A program made the translations under genes and the position numbers. From contig BROE01000007.1 of the NCBI GenBank assembly GCA_036571765.1, forward strand, positions 15,618,491 through 15,682,490: 64,000 nt of DNA, read 5' to 3'. The stretch is from Plecoglossus altivelis. Its lineage: Eukaryota > Chordata > Actinopteri > Osmeriformes > Plecoglossidae. Under the pieces are notes generated by a model that was given only the letters and a program-made list of their open reading frames with translations, made no database searches and had not been told where the DNA came from. This document shows positions 24,132 to 35,449 of this stretch, piece by piece; the stretch's first letter is position 1; each line of letters begins with the position of its first letter.

Positions 24132-27100
24132 GGCGTTTCTCTGGCGCGACTTTCACCAGCAGGTCTACGACTTTGAAATCACGCTGATTTGCTAACAAAA
24201 AACGTCAATTTAAAAAGAAAAGTCCGTTTTAAATCGCCAAAATACGACCTTAACTTGATGAAAGACAACAATGGAAACGTTGTTTTACTCCTCAGGTAAC
24301 GCTCGAGCAGTCAACCGAATCTCGAGTTTGTTTTTTAAAACGTTCACACCGGTTCTACATCCAATCTAGTATCCAAAATAAAGCATTACTACACGCTTTA
24401 ACGGACGGAGGTGTGATTTAAGAACAAATATGGGCGCCAGGTTTCATAGTGACTCACGATAAGTTTCGACAACCTGTAGAACAGTTGCATACCTGGATGT
24501 CGCCAGCCAATCAGAAGCGTCTACACCCATCACTACCTGCACCGCTAGATTCTCAGAAACAATATCTCTACTACGTAGCTAACATATATGGGTGTGATTG
24601 CTATCGTTCCTCAAAACATTATCCTTCTGGAATGGCGGTGGTGTTGTATTGTTGTTTAACTGATTTGTTGTGTTAACGTGTGTAAATGATTACCACTCCA
24701 GTAGGCTGATCGAGTTCAGGGATCTTTGAAGTTAGAGGCTGTTAGAGGCTAAGAGTTTGCGGTTTAGTTTGGAACACGTCTGCGTCTGCGTGACATAACA
24801 CAACATAATACTGAACCTCCCTCGAACCGGAGGTTAAATCCGGAAGAGCAGGTTTTCACTAGAAAGTGAAATATTCTGGAACCTCATCAAAGAAACGTTT
24901 TACACGGAACAAAGCGGCCCCCCATACTCATCCCTTGATTGGCCAACATCGACTTTGACCCAGATATCATGCAAAATATTTATTTTTGACTTTGCGTTCA
25001 TATGTGACTGACTGAATTACTGATGTACAGCTCATTTTTGAAATATTACTTTTCATATGCGTATTTATTTTTAACCAGCACTCTCTTTCAGTATGTCTGT
25101 CTATCGCTCGGTTTCTCGCTTTCTCTTTGCCCTCACTCTTTCTCACCCCCCTCCCTCCCTCCCTGCCCCCTCCTCCCCCCCCAGGCGGCGTGTCTCGTTT
25201 CACAGAGCTATTGAAGGTGACAGGGACAGAGAGAGAGGGCGAGAGAGAGAGAGACAGAGAGAGAGAGGGACAGAGAAGCACAACTCACACACACACACAC
25301 AACACACAATCAGAGCACTCACATATGCGACAGCATACAATGACAGCACTTCACACACTATCGGACACACCACTAGGCATGGACACACACACAGACACTC
25401 ACACACAACACACATACACTTCCACCGACCGAACAATACACAGACACAACGGCCCCCAGACACATCACTATCGACAATGGACACACACACTACACTCACA
25501 GGCTCACACTAGAGCAGGGCATCACATACATTAAACACTCACAGAATTGTACTCAGCACTAATAGTAGAATCACAGCGTTACCCACAAAGGCATTCCAAA
25601 CTAGCACACACCACCCATGCATATGTACATGAGAAAATATCATTATGTAAAACGTTTGAGCAAATCATAAAGCACGGAAGCTTAAGGGAACTCACACCAA
25701 CTATATCCTCGCATTACCAACACTTTCCTTCCTTCTCCTCTCTCTGTCCCGTCTTTCTTTCACAAACCATTCCTAAGGGTGCTCTTGGATCAACTGGATC
25801 ACTTTTAATCTTTCATAGTAAGTTCTGCGAAGAGAAGTAAACCCAGAAACAATTGAAAGAGGAAAGAGGGGAATGGAAAGAGTTAAATGGGTGGGGTAAT
25901 GAAAGACGAGGAGCAAGAGTACAAAGAGGAGATGAAAAGAGATAGAGGGATACGACAGCGATGAGAAGAGTAAATTTACGCAAAGACTTCTTTCACACCA
26001 AATAAATAACAAAGCTGAAGGCACCGGGATCCCAATGCCCCCTCATCCCCTCCTGAATGTCAACACGGCTCTCTCTCTCCCCCCATCTCCTCGTTCTCCC
26101 TTTGCTCTCTTCTCCTCATCACCCCTCCCTCTCCCCTCGTTGGCCACATCTCTCTCTCCCCCTCTCCGATGCCCCCTCCCTCTCCCTTCTCACGCGACAA
26201 CCGCTCCCCTCCCTATTCTCCCTCTTTCCCCCTCCCTCCCTCCTCTCCTTCTGTTTCTGTCTGTCCATACAGCATTTGAAAGCACCCTCTACACTCCTCC
26301 CCCTCCTCTCCCCCGTCTCACACCCCCTCCCCCCTCCCTCTCCCCCTCTCCCCCTCCCTCTCCCCCTCCCTCTCACTTCGGCACCACTGAGAGAGATATT
26401 TATACTCAGTTCTTCCTCTTTCATTCAAGCACGCCGTCGTACCTGCGTCTTTATTTACGTCTTGGATACGAGCATGGATGCCGTCCTGCGTGTGCCGTTC
26501 CACGTTACGTTAAAGTGGTGCGGACAGCAGACAGTACCTTGTTACATGGCAGAAGCGTAGTTCAACACTGGGGGAGGAAAGAATGATATAAAGAGTTCAC
26601 GTTGGGGAACGTCAGCTTTCCACGTTAGCTTAGCCTGCTGTTCATTCCACATCTCATCGCCGTGGTTGCGTCCACTGGCAAAACATCCAAGGTTGATTTG
26701 GATAAACTTCAGGTGTTTCTCAATAACAAGGTTGATAGTGCATGCGGCTCGTGTCTCTTTATAAAGTCAATTCCGTACACACGCATGGTAGTGTTGGGCC
26801 CATTTCAATACAGACTTATTTATTTGGTCATTTAAAAACGATTGGTAATACAAGTTACTATCAGGCAAGCAGGTCAACACTGTAATGAAAATCACAAACT
26901 CTCTCTTCATATACAGTCCGATTTAAATATACTTGTGTACTATGTGTATCACACATGGTCTGTTACAAGATCAATTAAAATGCAATTAATGATTATGTTC
27001 ATATTATTGTTGTGATTCTCTTTTGGGTAGATTTGGCCAGCCAGTGCCACTAACACACAAAACAAAACACAATAAGGATGTTTCCTGAAAAAATGCCTCT

Positions 27101-27860
27101 ATCACAAGACAATGGATGGATGGATGCCTCTGTCTCTTCCTAAAAACATAAATTATACCAAACAGAACATCTATACGGAAGTAGAAAAGGGCAAAAAGCT
27201 ATTTTCTGAAAAGGAGAAGTGAATGAGACGAGTTCAAAGAGAGGTTTTGTCCATGACTTCAACCAAAACTGTGTTGAAAACGAATACATTAACGTAATAG
27301 GCCAAAGCTTAATATTTATGGGAAATATATTGCCGAAAATGAATCCTTCATCTATTATCTTCTATCTCTCCATTATCTCTGTCGCTTTTCCCCTCCTCTC
27401 CAGGCTCCCCTCCCCCTTTCCTCCCCCTTTCCTCCCCCTCTCTGGCATTAAGTTCAAACCTGACACTGATGCTGACTCACTTTGTCACCCCTCTCTGCCT
27501 CTCCCTCTTTCTCATCATCCCTCACCCTCTCTCTCTCTTGCTCTGTTACTCATCCTCTCTCTCCCTCTCTCTCCACCCCTCACCCCAGCCCCGTCTCTCA
27601 TCCCCCTCACCCTCTCTCTTTTTCTCTCTCTCTTTACTCTCTCTCCCTCTCTCCCTCTCTCTCCACCCCTCACCCCCAGCCCCGCTTCCTCTCTCTCTCT
27701 CATCCCCCTCTCTCTCTCCACCCGACAACCCCCCTCCCTCCATGGCTTGGAGGACAAGACTGCCCGCAGTTGCGTTTCTCTCTCCAGCCCTCCCTTTTCC
27801 TCTCACTCTCCCTCACCCCATCTACCTCTCTCCATCTCTCTGTCTCTCCTTCCTACCTTT
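24132..27860. other. Spacer rich in pyrimidine tracts
   Basis: No gene recognised. The plus strand is strongly C/T-rich at 25130-25195, 26050-26380 and 27360-27850, with a GA tract plus CA-rich stretch at 25218-25530. Long overlapping open frames (for example 26035-26586 and 27219-27923) are artefacts of Leu/Ser/Pro repeats. The right end leads into the putative first exon of pax10. Confidence 0.6.
25218..25530. repeat. GA-rich then CA-rich simple sequence
   Basis: A (GAGA)n tract (25225-25275) passes into an imperfect ACACAC/CACTCAC region to about 25530. No unit structure longer than a few bases. Confidence 0.85.
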
Positions 27861-27983
27861 ACAAACTCAGTATTGTCAACAACTCCGGCGAACAAGACAG
27901 AGAAGGAGGAAGTGAAGTGGTGACCTGGAGACACACAGAGACAAACCCCGAGTTCACTTCGCTTCCTTTCAGTTCAACACACG
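27861..27983 (+). other. pax10: Putative non-coding first exon of pax10
   Basis: A short non-repetitive segment ends in ACACACG followed by a good donor GTGAGT at 27984. It lies about 0.9 kb upstream of the coding exon, which has its acceptor CTCCCTTCAG just before 28807. The 5' boundary is a guess; no transcript evidence is available. Confidence 0.4.
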
Positions 27984-28253
27984 GTGAGTTTTTTTTTCGC
28001 GTCATGGGATTTTCCGTGTGTTTAAATTCGTACGTCAACTTTTAAACGCGAAGTGAACGTTCTGATGATCGCATGACTTGAATTCAGTCCGGTGCAGAAA
28101 GCACAAGACAGAACAGTGACGCAGGTTTGGAGTCAGAAAGAAAAATGTAGGTAGGACGTGACGGGAGATTAATTTTGGTTTTAGTGCAAACTTGACCGTT
28201 GACATCAGAGATGATGCTCTGATTGTTACCTTTGACCTCTGGGTTATGGTTTG

Positions 28254-28285
<32 letters not shown>

Positions 28286-28894
28286 AATACTGACATCATG
28301 CCCATCTTTCAGCAGCTTGAGCATGTGTGAAAGAGAACGGTAGAGTTTCTGTTCAGAAACTGCTCTGATAAAAAAACAGAACAAACGGAACTTGCTTTGC
28401 AAAGAAGATTCCCCGGCTGATTTTGGTGTTGACCTGGTTCAGAAAGAAGAGCGCCGTGTGTGTGTGTGTGTGTGTGTGTGTTTGCGGTTTGCCTGTGACC
28501 ATAGAGCTAAGAGCAGGCAGCATAAGATATGACATTGCTTTTCTCGGAGTGGGTTCTAATGTAGCCAACCTCCCTGAGGTCTACTAGCATGCGAATGTAG
28601 AACACAAGTGCTCTGACAGCGCCCATGTAGCTAACTCCATTTCTGTCTGTCAGCGTGAAGCTAATTCACCACAATGCCAGCCATGTGTGAATTCATGCAA
28701 CACCACTCCCCCCCCCCTCTCTCTCTCTCCCATCATCCCCACCCGACCCTGCCTCTCTCCTCCCCCTCTTCTCTTCTCTCCTCCCCTTCTCCTGCTCCTC
28801 CCTTCAGCCTCCTAGGGGAGGAGACAGGGTTGGGGGGCTGGGGGTTGTGGTTTTGGAGGGCAGTCTTCTGGTCAACGGGAGGCCTTGAAGGAGG

Positions 28895-29334
28895 ATGTAT
28901 GAAAAGTTAACCATGTTGAACCTGCAAAGTGGCTCCAACTGGTCCGGACACAACAACTGGTATCATGATCCGTCAGCGACCCAGACCCAGCACGGCGCAG
29001 GTAAGTGCATCGCTGTCCTCATCTTCTCAAAACACACTGAAACTAAGACACTGTTTGTTTGGAGGATGAGTTATAGATTAGCGGTCAGAGTATTCAAGCA
29101 TCTTAAGATATCCTAGGATCAAATCCCTGCCTTGTGCATTTCTTCAGATAAAAGCACCTGCTTGATGATCCTATTTTAAACATGCACAGCACCGGGATGC
29201 AGTTCACAGAGTTTGCCAGTAGGTGGCAATGCTTCTCCATTACCTGACCTTGTCTGAAGTCTACTACAGACTTGCATCACTAACCATGGCGTTCATGGAT
29301 CTGGGCCTAGTGTGCATGATGTGTTTGTGTTTCC

Positions 29335-29365
<31 letters not shown>

Positions 29366-30823
29366 TGTAACAATGATAATAATAATAATAATGATAATGT
29401 ATTTTACCCTCTTGCTGCTGTCATCAGTAATAAGTCCTGTTTCTTCATGTTCTGCCTCTGTCAGAGGGTTGTCTGTTGGATACAGACGGAGGACTGGGGG
29501 TGGAGGCAGGAGGAGGAGGAGGAGGAGGAGGAGGAGGAAGAGGAGGAAGAGGAGCGCAGGTGGAGCGGGAGGAGGGAGAGGAGTCCCAGCTCCGACTGCA
29601 GCTGAAGAGGAAACTGCAGCGGAACAGGACCAGTTTCACCCAGGAGCAGATCGAGGCCCTGGAGAAAGGTCAGACACATCGCTGCCCTCAGCCAATCGCA
29701 GCTCTCTGAGTCCTGGCTGTTCCCGCCTCCTGTGAGGGTTAGCCAATGGGGCCTCTGCTTTTGGCCAGACACGCTCTTTTAGGGGCTGTTTGACCATGTT
29801 AACACGGATTTCTGGCAGCGCTGATGTGGGTTATGTAACTGGGTCTGGGAGGAGGAGGAGCAGGAGACAGGATCCACAGGGTTTCTCTCAGGGGAGCACG
29901 GGGAAACAGGAAGTTAACACACCTCAAGTTCCTGTCACGGGAAAACAGCATGAAGGGGTGAGGAGATGAAGAGGTGAGGAGATGAGAAGATGAGGGGTTG
30001 AGGAGGTGAGGGGGTGAGGAGATGAGAAGATGAGGAGGTGAGGAGATGAGAAGATGAGGGTGAGGAGGTGAGGGGGTGAGGAGATGAGAAGATGAGGAGG
30101 TGAGGAGATGAGAAGATGAGGGGGTGAGGAGTGAGGGGATGAGGGGTTGAGGGGATGAGGAGGTGAGGGGGTGAGGGGATGAGGGGATGAGATGAGGAGG
30201 AGAGGAGATGAGGAGATGAGGAGGAGAGGAGGTGAGGGGATGAGGGGGTGAGGAGATGAGGGGGTGAGGAGATGAGGGGGTGAGAGGATGATGGGGTGAG
30301 AGGATGATAGGGTGAAGAGATGAGGGGGTGAGGTGGGGGTGTGGTATGAGGAAAGGATAAGGCAGGATGCAGTCATATTGTGAGGTCACATCCTGTAGAT
30401 GATGTTATCAAACATCGCTGACCTTGATGGCCTTTGAGTAGTTAGCTTTGACGCAGTGATGATCGTAGCTAGGTTTAAAAAACCCATGACTAGGAACTTT
30501 AAGAATAAGGTTTTTAATGTAGACTGTTTCTACCCAGTCAAGTGTTGCTGTTGTCTTTGTGAGATCACAACAGTCTGCTTAAGAGAAGATGCATTATAAT
30601 TATCAAATGATACCATGATAATATAACTCCTTTCTGTCAATATGCTTCACAGAGTTTGAAAGAACGCATTATCCAGACGTCTTTGCAAGAGAGAGACTGG
30701 CCAACAAGATTGACCTTCCAGAGGCCCGGATACAGGTTTGTTATGTTGGTCAGTCATTCAGTCATTCAGCCAGTCAGCCAGCCAGTCACCCAGCCAGTCG
30801 TCAGTCAGCCAGCCAGCCAGTCA

Positions 30824-30871
<48 letters not shown>

Positions 30872-32925
30872 CCCAGCCAGTCAGCCAGCCAGCCAGCCAG
30901 TCAGCCAGTCGTCAGCCAGTCAGCCAGTCTCCGTGTCCATCTTCTGGGATAAAGGGCTGTTGTCATCATGACACTCAGTATACCGTGTTGACACGCAAAC
31001 TTCCTGTGCGCCCTCAATAAACGTCCTGTATGCCCACTATAAATACCACTCCTCTATCAGCCCACTGCTCTTACCCTGAAACTCTGGAGATGACCTCACC
31101 GGCCACCTGACATCCATGGCTGTCACACCTTCATGATTGACAGGTGTGGTTCTCCAATCGGAGAGCCAAGTGGAGGAGAGAAGAGAAGCTGCGGAACCAG
31201 AGGAGGTCTGGGGGTAGTAGCGCCTGCTCGCAAGCACAAACCCCCTTGAGCACTTCCTTCAACACGTCTGTCTATCACCACCACCACCAACCCAGCAGCA
31301 GCACAGGTCTGACAGCCTCGGAATGTCAAGCTCCACATTCCGAATTTTACGTTCTACTTTTCTGGCGTTCCGCGTTCTATATTTTACATTCCGCATTCCA
31401 CATTTATTGCATTTCACGGTACACGACCAGACACGACACATCAGTAATAACAGCTCACCAGCAATAACAGATCTTTTCTACAGCGCAGCAGTAGCAGTGA
31501 CGTGTTTGTGCTGTCCCACTGTGCGTTGGTGACCCGCGTGTCTCTCTCTCTCCTCAGGCTCCATGTTGAGTCAGACGGACTCTGCTCTGCCCAGTTACAG
31601 CTCTCTATCTGTCTTCTCCACAGGTGTTCAGGTAAAGATGCCTATCTTCCATCACTGTCACATCTTCAGTTTCTATTGCCTTAACGGATGTCATCTTAAA
31701 AATGTCTCACGCGATGGTTAGTAAATATATGACCATTATGTGTCACATGTTGTTGTTGCTTCAGAGAAGTGGTTCAAGCCCCAAGGTGAAGGAAATAGCA
31801 GGTGTTCTGAGAGTACTTACGACAGCCAGAGAGATCTGGTCCTGAACACCAGATGCCAGTCTTCATTCATCCAATAGATAGCAGTATAGCGCACTGTACA
31901 TCCACGCTGTTCTGCTGCCACCTAGTGGTTGAACAATATCTGCACGTTGTTTCTGGATTTTTTATTTATTGGCAAATAAGATTTAATGGACGGGTTACGT
32001 ATAAACGCACAGATTGGCAAGACCAAGGTGAAGATGGTTACTTTTGGGATTAAAATAGTTTAAATCCAGGTGTACAACAGAGTGTCTTTAGTGCATTTTA
32101 TACACAGTATGTGGCTTTGCCATGGAATCTGCTGACAGTGTTTTATGAAAGAAAAACAGTGACATCATATTGAGAACGTTAAAAGGCATTCTAGAATACT
32201 TAATATTGACATTCCAACACCACCAAAGAGGTGATTTCTAAACTGATAAATTTGATGGTGTTGAAATGTCAACATTAAGTATTCATTGCCTTTTAGAATT
32301 TAAAACACGAAGTCACTGACTTCCTTCCGTAATTCTCGCACAAAAACCACAGGATTTGTGGCACACGGTGTTCATCATCGTCTTATGAAGTTCCAGATCA
32401 CAACTTCTCAACTTCTGTTTCCTTCTTATATGTGTTTCCTGTTACGTTATCTTTTTCAGTCTGCCTCCTCCTATTCCTGCATGCTGCCCCCCTCCCCCTC
32501 CGCCCAGCGCAGCTATGATACGTCCGCGTACACCTCCCCCCACCTGCCCCCTCCGCCCTCCTCCAACTCCAGCACTGGTGAGTCCAGCTGTCACCTGGGA
32601 GCTACAGTACAATACTGAATACACACACACACACGCATGCACACACACACACACGCACGCACATACACACACGCACACACACATACAGTATTCACACACA
32701 CAAACAACTGCATTTTCAACTTCCGTCTTGTCTCTCTCTTACCTTCTCCCCCTCTTTCCTCCTCTCTCCCCCTCCCCCTCTTTCCTCCTCTCTCTCTGTC
32801 TCTCTCTGTCTTTCTCTCTGTCTCTCTCTGTCTTTCTCTCTGTGTCTCTCCCTCTGTCTTTCTTTCTCTGTCTCTCTGTCTGTCTGTCTTTATCTCTCTG
32901 TCTCTCTATCTGTAATTTCTCTCTG

Positions 32926-32962
<37 letters not shown>

Positions 32963-33249
32963 GTCTTTTTCTCTCTGTGTCTCTCTCTCTGTCTTTCTAT
33001 CTATGTCTCTCTATCTCTGTCTCTCTCTCTGTCTCTCTCTCTCTGCTTCCCTCCCTCTCTCTCTCTGTCTCTCTATCTCTGTCTCTCTCTCTGTCTCTTT
33101 CTCTCTGCTTCCCTCCCTCTCTCTCTCTCTACCGCTCTCCTGCCTCTCCAGGCCTCATATCTCCAGGGGTGTCAGTCCCAGTGCAGGTCCCAGGAGGGGA
33201 GCAGAACATGGGCCAGGGCTTGGGGCAGTACTGGGCCCGGCTGCAGTAA
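28895..33249 (+). CDS. pax10: Pax10: Pax6-type homeodomain protein without paired domain
   Basis: Nuclear transcription factor. Exons: 28895-29000, 29465-29668, 30653-30735, 31144-31306, 31558-31631, 32460-32577, 33152-33249; 846 nt, 281 aa, every phase closing. It starts MYEKLTMLN, which corresponds to the MYDKLRMLN start in Pax6 downstream of the paired domain. An acidic/poly-Gly linker follows. The homeodomain (about residues 87-146) includes [20 protein letters not shown], a Ser at homeodomain position 50 (QVWFSNRRAKWRREEKL), and a Pro/Ser/Thr-rich transactivation tail with SCMLPPSPSAQRSYDT, LISPGVSVPVQVPG and the Pax6-like terminus QYWARLQ. No paired-domain exon is visible upstream within the window. 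This matches the described vertebrate Pax10 (Pax6-like, paired-less), expressed in retina in other fish. A Pax6 duplicate with undetected upstream exons is the alternative. Confidence 0.93.
29340..29400. repeat. (AAT)n trinucleotide repeat in pax10 intron
   Basis: Imperfect TAATAATAATAAT run with short interruptions, about 60 bp upstream of the homeobox exon. Confidence 0.85.
29952..30345. repeat. GATGAGGAGGTGAGGGG minisatellite in pax10 intron
   Basis: A purine-rich unit of 8-20 bp (GATGAGGGGGTGAGGA and variants) is repeated for about 390 bp between the two homeodomain exons. Open frames on the complementary strand are repeat translation. Confidence 0.9.
30745..30935. repeat. (CAGC/CAGT)n repeat after pax10 exon 3
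   Basis: A tetranucleotide-based array of CAGCCAGT and CAGCCAGC begins about 10 bp after the splice donor of the homeodomain exon ending 30735. The Ser/Gln/Pro open frame through it is not coding. Confidence 0.9.
32160..32305. mobile_element. Hairpin-forming MITE-like element
   Basis: Inverted arms AAAAGGCATTCTAGAATACT..ATTCCAACACCACCA (from about 32180) and TGATGGTGTTGAAATGTC..GCCTTTTAGAAT (to about 32300) pair across a short loop. The fold-back structure and size suggest a MITE, but no clear target duplication was found. Confidence 0.55.
32609..33150. repeat. (CA)n followed by long (CT)n polypyrimidine tract
   Basis: A CA-rich block (32615-32700) and then about 420 bp of CTCTCTGTCTCTCTCT-type sequence run directly into the acceptor of the last pax10 exon at 33152. 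Confidence 0.93.
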
Positions 33250-33494
33250 GAGCGGAGAGGAAGAGGGAAGGATGGAGAGGGTGAGGGAGGAGGGAGAGGG
33301 TGAGGGAGGAGGGTGAGGGAGGAGGGAGAAGACAGGGTAGGATGAGGTGAAAGAAAAGGGAGGTGGGTGAGGGGATGTCTGCTCGAAAGCAACCTCAAAA
33401 ACCAGCATAAAGATGCAAACCAGGAGGGTAAAAATATCTAAGAAAAAATGGAACTGAGAAAGGATGCATGTGAATGGGATACAGGGGTTCAGAG

Positions 33495-33770
33495 AAGAGG
33501 GGCTGTGGAGGGTTGGGGTGATGGGGGCCTGGAGGGTTGGGGTGATGGGGGCCTGGAGGGTTGGGGTGAAGGGGCCCTGGAGGTTGGGTATGGGCCTGGG
33601 GGTTGGGGTGATGGGGCCCTGGAGGGGTGGTGATGGGCCCTGGAAGGTTGCGGTGAAGGGGGCCTGAGGGCAAGTTTGGGGCGGACCTGTGAGGGTTGAG
33701 TGAATGGGGGCCTGGAGGGTTAGGGTGACAGGGGGCCTGGAGGGCTAAGTGTTGGGGGGCCCACCCTTGA
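33495..33770. repeat. G-rich ~25-bp minisatellite downstream of pax10
   Basis: Imperfect tandem copies of GGGTTGGGGTGATGGGGGCCTGGA lie within 250 bp of the pax10 stop, probably in the 3' untranslated region. The plus strand has many G runs. Confidence 0.88.
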
Positions 33771-33892
33771 AGACTGGGGGATTATGGGGGCCCCTTGATA
33801 GTAGGGTTGATTCAATGCACACTTCAATATGCATTCAATGTTTACAAACAAACAAAACTGGAACATTGTTGGTTGCACTTTATTTTACTGTT

Positions 33893-34018
33893 ATGGAACG
33901 AAAGGTTACCTACCTTACATGTTATGGAACGAAAGGTTAGCTACCTTACATGTTATGGAACGAAAGGTTAGCTACCTTACATGTTATGGAACGAAAGGTT
34001 AGCTACCTTACATGTTTA
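33893..34018. repeat. 31-bp tandem repeat, four copies
   Basis: Unit TTATGGAACGAAAGGTTAGC plus TACCTTACATG, nearly perfect. Very homogeneous, hence recently expanded. Confidence 0.92.
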
Positions 34019-34485
34019 CTTATACACACCAAAAACATCAATATAAGATAACGAATAGTGCATTTTCATATATGGTACTATATCCTCAATTATTCAGTAT
34101 TTGGGTGAAGGTTACTGGTATCAAACTGTACGTTATCTTGTATCCTTATGGTAAAAACATGTTATTCTTTTTAATTGTGTGATAAACAAATTTACAACAA
34201 AAAAAAAGCTGGCACATGCAGTAACTGACAAGTTCACTTGTTTAAAATAAAATGTAATCAAAGTTTTGAAAGATGAATCAGCTCTGCGACCAGCGTGTTC
34301 CAGCTTGTTCCGTGTAGAACGCTTAACGGTGATCGGTTGTTTGGTAAAGAAACTGTGAAGATTTTAAACTTGCTCCCAAAGACAATCAACTGTGACCTCA
34401 TTTTAACGCTGTTTCAAGCAATTCAACCAGCTACAGCCAGAGGTCAACCAGAGTATTTTTGTACAGATGGAAGAAGAGTATAGAT

Positions 34486-34697
34486 CAGGGGTCTCCAATC
34501 CTGGTCCTCGAGGGCAGCTGTCCTGAAGGTTTTCGATGTTTCCCTGCTCCAGCACACCTGACTCTAATAAAAGGTCATTATAAAGCTTCCACAGAGCTTG
34601 GTAATGGCTCATTCATTAGAATCAGGTGTTCTGGAGCAGGGGAACATCTAAAACCTTGAGGACAGCGGCCCTCGAGGACCAGGATTGGAGACCCCTG
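34486..34697. mobile_element. hAT-type MITE with perfect 8-bp target duplication
   Basis: Ends CAGGGGTCTCCAATCCTGG and complement; flanked on both sides by GTATAGAT (34478-34485 and 34698-34705). Very similar to the element at 14160. Confidence 0.88.
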
Positions 34698-35449
34698 GTA
34701 TAGATGATCTTCAGTATTAAACCTAAGAGCCCGTTTCCAATCTAACAAGTGAATCCTCTCACTGCGACCGTTTTACTGAGCATATCAATCAGCCAATGAC
34801 AATCAAGTGCTATGAGCCAGCAGCCAATAAGAAGAGTTGTTTAGAAAAGCAGAAAACAGGGACTTGAGCCAATGACAATCAAAGCAGTTTACAAGAGAGC
34901 CAATGATAAGCCACTATCTATAAAGCTTGCCACATTAATAGCCAAAATCAATGAGCATGACCAAATAACATACCTTGACTATCATTTACAACGATACATT
35001 CACAACTGTACATTATTACTTAAGATTTGTTTCTGACTTGTAAACCCATGTTTACCCTCCTTTTAAAACATGAACTACTCTAGGTCTGCATATCTCTTTT
35101 TTGTCTCTCATTAAATGTCTGATTACTCTCATTTTTACTTTTTATTTATTCCTGTTGTCCAGCTGTGAACCTTCGTGCTCTTCATGTTAAACTGTGACGT
35201 GTTAGTTCGCTGTGAGAAGTCTACCCTTTTGTGAAGACTTTGAAACCCTTTAAGGAAAATAAAATTCTAATAGCAATGAGACACTTGGACAATGTGTTTT
35301 TCTTCGTCCAAAATACCCCAAGTTATTATTATTTGTGAAGAGGTAGCGAGAGGAGGTGGAGGTGTGAATGAGGTCAGTGCCTGTGAGTGGAGCGTTAACA
35401 TGATCTCATCTCATGCAGACGTCAGAGACGCTGGGAAATTATTTCGTTG

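Noticed and set aside
26035..27923. Ser/Pro/Leu-rich open frames upstream of pax10
   Set aside because: Pyrimidine-tract translation in several overlapping frames; no conserved motif.
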